Source: CAWVWF01 sp963933885
GTDB taxonomy: Bacteria; Bacteroidota; Bacteroidia; Flavobacteriales_C; GCA-002722245
Reading direction: 5' to 3'
DNA: 47,290 nucleotides
Assembly (NCBI GenBank): GCA_963933885.1
Contig: CAWVWF010000006.1
Coordinates: 1-47,290, forward strand
Part shown: positions 41,811 through 47,290 of the stretch, one piece after another
How the letters are laid out: each line of letters begins with the position of its first letter
How positions within the stretch are numbered: position 1 is the stretch's first letter
Program-made: the position numbers and the translations under genes
The notes under the pieces: model-generated
What the model was told of the DNA's origin: nothing
The model's database searches: none
The model's input: only the letters and a program-made list of their open reading frames with translations

Positions 41811-41811
41811 T

Positions 41812-43011
41812 ATGAATTTAGGGTTTAGCCTTAAGAAGACGTCAGCACTTTTCTTAGGATTATTTTTATCGGCAGCGTGTTTCGCGCAGACTTACACTAC
41901 ATTACCATTTACGGATGATTTCTCATCAGGATCAGCAGGCTCTCACTGGGACTTTAGCGACGTTGGCTCTGTTGGAGTTATAGCAATAAGGGACGCATCA
42001 GCAGGATGGCCACAATACGGAACCTGCAATGGTGCATCATGTGCAAATGTGGGTGATTCAGAAGGAAATGGTTTAATGCTATATAACGCATCAATTCCAG
42101 GAAGTGGTGATAACAAAATTGTAATGGATTTAGCGCTTGATTTATCTGGAGCTGGAGCTGTAGAATTTCAATTTGCAGTTGTTGATTATGGATCAGGTCC
42201 TTCATTTGATACTATCGCTATCTGGTTGTCTGATGACGGAGGAAGCAACTTTACTTATTCAACTGTTTTACAATTAAATCAAAATCCTCATAGTGATGGT
42301 GTGTGGAATGAAGTAACATACGATGTAACTACACTTATTGCAGCAGCGGGTTTAACACAAACAAGTACAGTTATTTTTAGAATGGCGGCGATGCTTCAAC
42401 AAAAGGGTGATTATTTAACGCCTAAAAAATGGAGTACAAGTAATCAATCTATATACTTCGATAATTTCAGAGGGACTGAACTTGCCTCCCTACCCGTAGA
42501 ATTACTTTCCTTTACTGGAACCAAACTAAATGGAGGAAAACTACTTAATTGGGAAACAGCTTCAGAGATAAACAACAGTCACTTCGATGTTCAAAGATCA
42601 ATAGATGGAATTACTTGGTTAACCGTTAGTACTGTATCAGGAAACGGAACATCCTCAGATGGTTTTTCTTATTCCTTTTTTGATGCTTTTGAAACAGATG
42701 AACCTACTTATTATAGATTGAAGCAAGTGGATTTTGATGGTACATTTAAATACACCAACATAGTTAGTTTTGAATCTGAATTAGTAGATTTTAATATTCA
42801 TATCGAAAACAATGGAACTTCACCAACTATTCAATTCTCTGGAACTAACGAGGAAGTAAATGTTAAGCTTTACACAATTGCTGGGAAATTAGTTTACAAC
42901 CAAATAACAACGAACGACTTACAACTTAATAACTTTTCAAATGGTACTTATATGCTAGTTGCAGCATCAAATGGAAATGTTATTTCTAAAAAAATATCAG
43001 TATTAAAATAA
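41812..43011 (+). CDS. Secreted protein with T9SS type A sorting domain
   Basis: The 399-residue protein has a signal peptide (MNLGFSLKKTSALFLGLFLSAACFAQ). A beta-sandwich, MAM- or jelly-roll-like domain covers about 30-225 (FTDDFSSGSAGSHWDFSDVG; WLSDDGGSNFTY). Then follows a segment starting LPVELLSFTGTKLNGGKLLN that is common just before T9SS tails, and a C-terminal sorting domain (about 325-399) ending NGTYMLVAASNGNVISKKIS VLK. It should be exported by the T9SS and anchored to the surface or released. It is somewhat richer in G and C than its neighbours. The ligand is unknown. Confidence 0.85.
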   Translation: MNLGFSLKKTSALFLGLFLSAACFAQTYTTLPFTDDFSSGSAGSHWDFSDVGSVGVIAIRDASAGWPQYGTCNGASCANVGDSEGNGLMLYNASIPGSGDNKIVMDLALDLSGAGAVEFQFAVVDYGSGPSFDTIAIWLSDDGGSNFTYSTVLQLNQNPHSDGVWNEVTYDVTTLIAAAGLTQTSTVIFRMAAMLQQKGDYLTPKKWSTSNQSIYFDNFRGTELASLPVELLSFTGTKLNGGKLLNWETASEINNSHFDVQRSIDGITWLTVSTVSGNGTSSDGFSYSFFDAFETDEPTYYRLKQVDFDGTFKYTNIVSFESELVDFNIHIENNGTSPTIQFSGTNEEVNVKLYTIAGKLVYNQITTNDLQLNNFSNGTYMLVAASNGNVISKKISVLK

Positions 43012-43177
43012 GTCTAAAGCGATATACTTTTAAAAGCTTAACATCCTTTATCTAAAAGGAGTAAAGAGACATAATAAACTTTGAAGGATGTATTAATCAG
43101 TAAGAATATCATTTTCATTACGGGCTTTTAAATCGTAAATTAGTGTTAGGATTACTTGGGCTATTTATTGGGAAAAA

Positions 43178-44821
43178 ATGGGATTATTTAAAATGCAGAT
43201 TACTAGATCTGTTTTTGTTGTGTTGTTGGGTATAAGCATTTCAGGATTCAGTCAAAAATCAGACATTCTTGTAAGCGATTTAATTTCTCTAGAAGGAGAA
43301 AAAGATGTTGTTATTCATAAAAGGCTGTATGAAGATTACGGGAAGAATTCTGACTCGTTAATCCTTGTGATTACACAAATAATTAAAACATCACCACCAA
43401 ACTGGCTTTCAGGAACTTTACTTCAATTAAAATCCAGCTTACTTTTTAAGCAAGGAAGAATCATTGAATCTTTAGATGCAGTTGATCGATCTTACAAGCT
43501 ATTTAAAGAACTAAACGATACTTTACACATTGCAAGATATCATTTAATTAAAGGAGATGTCCATACAAGTATTAAAGACCTTGAACGTTCCTATTTCCAT
43601 TTAAGAAAAGCAATTGAATATTATAGTTTAGCAAACGACAGTTCATCAATAGCTTTATCATATTTAAATATAGGAAACACCTTCTTTTACGATGAACAAT
43701 ATGATTCAGCATATTTTTATTACAATGAGATTAGTACATTATATAAAAAACCAACTTCTCTCCTTGGATATTACCAACAACTAAATATTGGGAATTGGCA
43801 TTTACATTTTAAAGAATATAAAAAAGCACTTAAATATTTCTACCCTCTTGAAAACGGTTTTCAAAAAATAAACTACCAATATGGTTTAAGCTTTCTTTAC
43901 TCAAATATGGCTGAAGCTTATCAAGGAATTGGAAAAACAGATTCTTCTTTATACTTCCACAAAAAAGCTGTTATCGTATGTAAAGAACAGAAAATTGGTA
44001 TTCACTTCATCAATGTATCAAAATCTATAGCATCGGCATATAAAGAGATCGGGCAGCTTGATTCAGCATTATACTACACGGAACTTCAGATGCAATTAAA
44101 TGATTCCTTATTAAATATGAGAATCAATCAAGAAGTAAATCAAAAGGAAGCCGAAAACCAACTCGTTTTACATCAAAAAAACATTGAACTAAAAAACATT
44201 GAACTAGCACAAGCCAGTAAAGAAATGTGGGGAATGGGTTTAATCCTTCTCTTACTTAGCTGTGGAATCGTAATTCTTTATCGAAACGCGAAAAAGGAAA
44301 AAGAAACCAATTCCGCTTTATTACAAACTAATTTACAACTTGCAAATACTCAGGAAGCATTAAAAAAAGCATCTGTATTAAATATAGAGAAAGCTGTTGC
44401 ACCTATTTTAAGAAAAGAATTCAATCCGATTTCTTCTATTAAGATCATTGAAGAATCACCTGAAAAAATAAATAAAAGAAAATTATTAATTGAAGAATTA
44501 GAACAGTTGATTAACGATGGTATTTATCGAAAAAATGATTTAACGCTGGATACTTTATCTAAAAAGTTAAAAACAAATAGAACTTATCTCTCCGAGTCCA
44601 TCAATAAAACATATGGTAAAAACTTCAACTCCTTTTTAAACGAACATAGGATTAATGAAGCCAGACAAGTTTTATTAAATAATGACATCAATTACACTAT
44701 CGAAGCCATCTCTCAAATGGTTGGTTTCAAATCCATATCTGTGTTTAATACAGCATTTAAAAAACAAACAGGTCTAACCCCAAGTTATTTTGAGAAAAAT
44801 GCCAAAACTTTAGATGTTTAA
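43178..44821 (+). CDS. Membrane-anchored TPR regulator with AraC-type HTH
   Basis: The 547-residue protein has a signal anchor or signal peptide, a periplasmic TPR array (about 60-330), one TM helix (about 350-370), a coiled coil and a C-terminal AraC-type double HTH (about 455-540; NRTYLSESINKTYGKNFNSF and HRINEARQVLLNNDIN). It would sense periplasmic ligands and bind DNA directly from the membrane. The start may be Met6 (43193) instead. It ends 12 bp inside the convergent kinase gene. Target genes are unknown. Confidence 0.87.
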   Translation: MGLFKMQITRSVFVVLLGISISGFSQKSDILVSDLISLEGEKDVVIHKRLYEDYGKNSDSLILVITQIIKTSPPNWLSGTLLQLKSSLLFKQGRIIESLDAVDRSYKLFKELNDTLHIARYHLIKGDVHTSIKDLERSYFHLRKAIEYYSLANDSSSIALSYLNIGNTFFYDEQYDSAYFYYNEISTLYKKPTSLLGYYQQLNIGNWHLHFKEYKKALKYFYPLENGFQKINYQYGLSFLYSNMAEAYQGIGKTDSSLYFHKKAVIVCKEQKIGIHFINVSKSIASAYKEIGQLDSALYYTELQMQLNDSLLNMRINQEVNQKEAENQLVLHQKNIELKNIELAQASKEMWGMGLILLLLSCGIVILYRNAKKEKETNSALLQTNLQLANTQEALKKASVLNIEKAVAPILRKEFNPISSIKIIEESPEKINKRKLLIEELEQLINDGIYRKNDLTLDTLSKKLKTNRTYLSESINKTYGKNFNSFLNEHRINEARQVLLNNDINYTIEAISQMVGFKSISVFNTAFKKQTGLTPSYFEKNAKTLDV

Positions 44822-46669
44822 TCTTTTAACTTTTTTGATCTTTTGATACAATTGATCAATATTATATGGCTTTGCTATATAATCATCCATTCCTTCTTTT
44901 AGATACTGATCAGCATCACCTTCCATTGCGTTTGCACTTACTGCAAAAATTGGAGGAACATTTTTAAAATTAGCTTTAATGAATTTTGTTGCCGTAATTC
45001 CATCCATTTCAGGCATTTGAATATCCATTAAAACAAGATCAAACACGCCTTCAGTAAATAGATTGCAGGCTTGTTTTCCGTTAAAGGCTTCTCTATAGGT
45101 ACACCCAAGATTCTCAAGCATTAATGAAAGTACCTTTAAGTTGATTTTTTTATCATCAACAATTAAAACATTTAACCCCAAATAACTTGGCAAAGCCTCT
45201 TCTCGAACTTCTGTTACTAAATCATCCTCAACTTCATCAACTGAAATCGTAAAATAGAAATTACTTCCATGATTCTCCTTACTCTTTACTTTTAACTCAC
45301 CGCCCATTAAGTCAATCAACTTATAACAAATAGACAATCCAAGCCCAGTCCCATCATGTTCTCTTTTTGCAGAACTATCAACCTGAGTAAACTTATCAAA
45401 AAGTGTTTTCTGAGCAACATATGGAATTCCACAACCTTCATCTATAACTTCAAAAAGCAAATCATACTGACTATTTGATACATCAGAAACAGAAATCTTC
45501 AACTCAACAGCAGCGTTCACAGTAAACTTTAATGCATTACTTAAAAGGTTACCTATGATTTGCATTAGGCGATGTTCATCAATTGCAATAAACTGAGGAA
45601 CATCAGGGTGGACATTTATAAAAACTTCAACATTTTTTTCTAATGCCTTATTCTCGAATAGCGAAATCACATTCTTTAAACAAGCTCTAACAGAACTCGT
45701 TACAGGAAAAATCTTCATTTTTCCTGCCTCTAATTTAGAAAAATCTAATATATCATTTAAAATATATAGAAGATTGCTTGAACTAACTTTAATAGTATCT
45801 AAATACCCTTTTTGCTCTTCACTAAGAATTGTGTTATTCTCAAAAATATCTATCATCCCAACAATTCCATTCATCGGAGTTCTTATTTCATGAGACATGT
45901 TCGCTAAAAACTCATCTTTAAGTCGCATCGTTTTCTCAGCAACCTCTTTATCTTTCTTATGTTTATGAGACTCAATAACAGATCCTTGTAGCTCGATAAA
46001 ATGCCTTGTTAAATCTCCAATTTCATCTTTAGAAATATTCTCAATAGGTACAAGAACATCAGATTTCTCACCGAATTCCAACATTGTATTTTTTAATTTC
46101 AAGACTGGATTAATAATTTTTAATGCTACAATACTAGAAATAACGATTCCTATAGCTATCAATAATAAAATTATACCCCAAGTTACTCTTAAATTATAAT
46201 TAATATTTGAATACATCTGATTCAAAGAATATCCAATTAATATGTGACCATACAACTCTTCTCTATAGTTAATTGGGGATCTCAGATAAATCATCTGAGC
46301 CGATTCGTCCATCAATTCATTGCCAACCAAAACAACACCTTTTATTTCTATAGAATCAGGATTATAACTTGTCATCACGTCTCCCTTTGGATCCATCAAC
46401 TTTATAAAAATAATATTCTCATCTTTTTTGGCCCAATCTAGAGATTCTTTAACCCCTTCAAAATTTCCACTTTCAAATGCAATTCCTAATCCTAGACAAA
46501 GCATTTTAGAAGTTCCCTCAACTTTATTCTTGTAGATAAAAACTTCTTGACTTTTCTGCTTGTTAGGGTAATAAAACAAGAGAAAAACAGAAATCACAAC
46601 TAAAGACAATAATGTACTAGAGAGTATTTTCCATTTAATTGATATGTTTGAAAAAAATCTAAGTATCAC
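44810..46669 (-). CDS. Hybrid sensor histidine kinase with receiver domain
   Basis: The 619-residue protein has TM1 (about 14-34), a periplasmic sensor (about 35-160, CHASE8-like by its DWAKKDENIIFIKLMDPKGD pattern), TM2 (163-187), HAMP (187-240), HisKA with His260 in NMSHEIRTPMNG, HATPase_c (about 365-475), and a C-terminal receiver with phospho-acceptor Asp549 (LMDIQMPEMDG) and Lys600. Its start overlaps the PstS-like gene by ATGA, so the binding protein probably presents a ligand to it. No separate response regulator lies nearby. Confidence 0.92.
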   Translation of the reverse strand: MILRFFSNISIKWKILSSTLLSLVVISVFLLFYYPNKQKSQEVFIYKNKVEGTSKMLCLGLGIAFESGNFEGVKESLDWAKKDENIIFIKLMDPKGDVMTSYNPDSIEIKGVVLVGNELMDESAQMIYLRSPINYREELYGHILIGYSLNQMYSNINYNLRVTWGIILLLIAIGIVISSIVALKIINPVLKLKNTMLEFGEKSDVLVPIENISKDEIGDLTRHFIELQGSVIESHKHKKDKEVAEKTMRLKDEFLANMSHEIRTPMNGIVGMIDIFENNTILSEEQKGYLDTIKVSSSNLLYILNDILDFSKLEAGKMKIFPVTSSVRACLKNVISLFENKALEKNVEVFINVHPDVPQFIAIDEHRLMQIIGNLLSNALKFTVNAAVELKISVSDVSNSQYDLLFEVIDEGCGIPYVAQKTLFDKFTQVDSSAKREHDGTGLGLSICYKLIDLMGGELKVKSKENHGSNFYFTISVDEVEDDLVTEVREEALPSYLGLNVLIVDDKKINLKVLSLMLENLGCTYREAFNGKQACNLFTEGVFDLVLMDIQMPEMDGITATKFIKANFKNVPPIFAVSANAMEGDADQYLKEGMDDYIAKPYNIDQLYQKIKKVKRLNI

Positions 46670-47103
46670 AACGTTATAATTTTAACTTTTCCTTTTATTG
46701 CAGCGTAATCTTTTACACTGATTATTCCTACAGCTCCCCTTGTTTTAATTACGAATTGAATCAACGACTCACTCGAATTAAAACTTTTAGGAGCAACTCC
46801 GTTTCCTGAAAATATGTTTTTTATCCACAATTTTTTAAACTCGTTGTAATTCATTTGAAGCACATCATTTAGAAAATTATTAGTACATAAAAACTCTTCA
46901 CCTAGATAAGTAGGGTTTGCTCTTTTATTCTTCTTCCAGTGCGTACGATCTCCTAAGTATAAATCTTCTATATAACTTATATCTATACCTTCAATGGAAG
47001 TCTCGTTGTTTACAATAACTATAAATGTTTTTTCTTCTTTTTGGGTAAAGGAAAATATCACTAACAAAGAAAACAAGAAAGCAATATATTTTATCTTTTT
47101 CAT
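46666..47103 (-). CDS. Small PstS-like periplasmic binding protein
   Basis: A 145-residue secreted protein (signal MKKIKYIAFLFSLLVIFSFT) that aligns in pattern with half of a phosphate-binding PBP domain: DISYIEDLYLGDRTHWKKNK, the FSGNGVAPKSF segment and VIKTRGAVGIISVKDY. Small versions of this PBP are known next to porins and histidine kinases. It is translationally coupled to the kinase gene. No ABC transporter genes are near, so a sensory role is more likely than transport (inference). Confidence 0.78.
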   Translation of the reverse strand: MKKIKYIAFLFSLLVIFSFTQKEEKTFIVIVNNETSIEGIDISYIEDLYLGDRTHWKKNKRANPTYLGEEFLCTNNFLNDVLQMNYNEFKKLWIKNIFSGNGVAPKSFNSSESLIQFVIKTRGAVGIISVKDYAAIKGKVKIITL

Positions 47104-47113
47104 ATTGTCTTTG

Positions 47114-47290
47114 TTAAAATCCTACTACAAATGCTGTTTGTAGTTCAGAATAGTTATTATTAGAAAATCTTGCATTGTTAATTTCTGATTGAATGTAGTT
47201 GTACTGTACTTTAATAAAGTAATTATCGTCAATCTGGATGTTAACTCCTGGGCTAAACATCATTGCAACGTTTTTATTGATGTTTATATT
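47114..47290 (-). CDS. C-terminal end of an outer-membrane beta-barrel protein (partial)
   Basis: The minus-strand frame is open from the window edge to TAA at 47114-47116 and gives 58 residues. They form alternating amphipathic strands (VAMMFSPGVNIQIDDNYFIK, VQYNYIQSEINNARFS) and end in ELQTAFVVGF, with the terminal Phe that barrel proteins use for BamA recognition. The gene lies 10 bp upstream of the PstS-like gene, so the operon reads porin-PBP-kinase. Confidence 0.75.
   Translation of the reverse strand, partial: NININKNVAMMFSPGVNIQIDDNYFIKVQYNYIQSEINNARFSNNNYSELQTAFVVGF

Overview
The window is about 47 kb of AT-rich chromosomal DNA from a member of the Bacteroidota, most likely a Flavobacteriales relative (perhaps near Crocinitomicaceae or other deep marine lineages; the family is a guess). 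The evidence is the ssb-gldE-gldD order of gliding bacteria, a secreted protein with a type IX secretion (T9SS) C-terminal domain, the coaX/TPR/lptC/CNNM/ppiD order, RNase G preceded by a 30-residue AURKAIP1/COX24-type ribosomal protein and HU, lipoprotein signals ending in a Cys lipobox, weak Shine-Dalgarno sequences, and promoters of the TTG-N19-TAnnTTTG type. I see no rRNA, tRNA, CRISPR array, prophage, transposase or integrase. Gene order and base composition look like ordinary core chromosome with some lineage-specific genes.

Layout. 1-7857 is one rightward block: the end of a probable mannose-1-phosphate guanylyltransferase, coaX, an outer-membrane barrel protein, a TPR protein, lptC, a small membrane protein, a CNNM/CBS/CorC transporter-like protein and ppiD, closed by a terminator. 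7908-8183 has no protein gene and ends in a second strong terminator; it carries a candidate structured RNA. 8184-15059 holds a lipoprotein of the DUF255 thioredoxin family, an M20 dipeptidase, an unknown membrane protein coupled to a Dph6-like PP-loop enzyme, a DUF2892 protein, a Bax-inhibitor-1 protein and SiaC. 15051-20388 holds a LytS-type TPR histidine kinase, a DUF6056-like multi-TM protein, a fatty-acid hydroxylase, DUF445 and a 2[4Fe-4S] ferredoxin. 20570-30475 holds a membrane J-protein, an operon ending in rsmD, a lipoprotein, a CREST/ceramidase-like protein, gcvP, two unknown envelope proteins and recX. 30598-36195 holds rng, the COX24-like mini protein and HU on the minus strand, then mutY-ssb-gldE-gldD on the plus strand.

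36208-38177 is the most unusual part. Two tandem copies of a two-gene module each encode a small two-helix protein and, through an ATGA overlap, a three-helix protein. The helical hairpin carries the HWPG signature of the T9SS/gliding motor protein GldL, and the periplasmic part resembles the first domain of GldM. The module lies downstream of ctaA (heme A synthase) and an HMA metal-binding lipoprotein and converges on gldD. It looks like a GldL-GldM fusion lacking the proton-channel glutamate of GldL.

39303-47290 holds the HMA protein, gpmI, a T9SS-secreted protein, a membrane-anchored TPR-AraC regulator, and a sensory operon of a beta-barrel porin (partial), a small PstS-like binding protein and a hybrid histidine kinase.

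A recurring feature is that a TAnnTTTG-like box ends 3-4 nt before the start codon at several operon-leading genes, which would give leaderless mRNAs. Several convergent gene pairs also overlap at their 3' ends.
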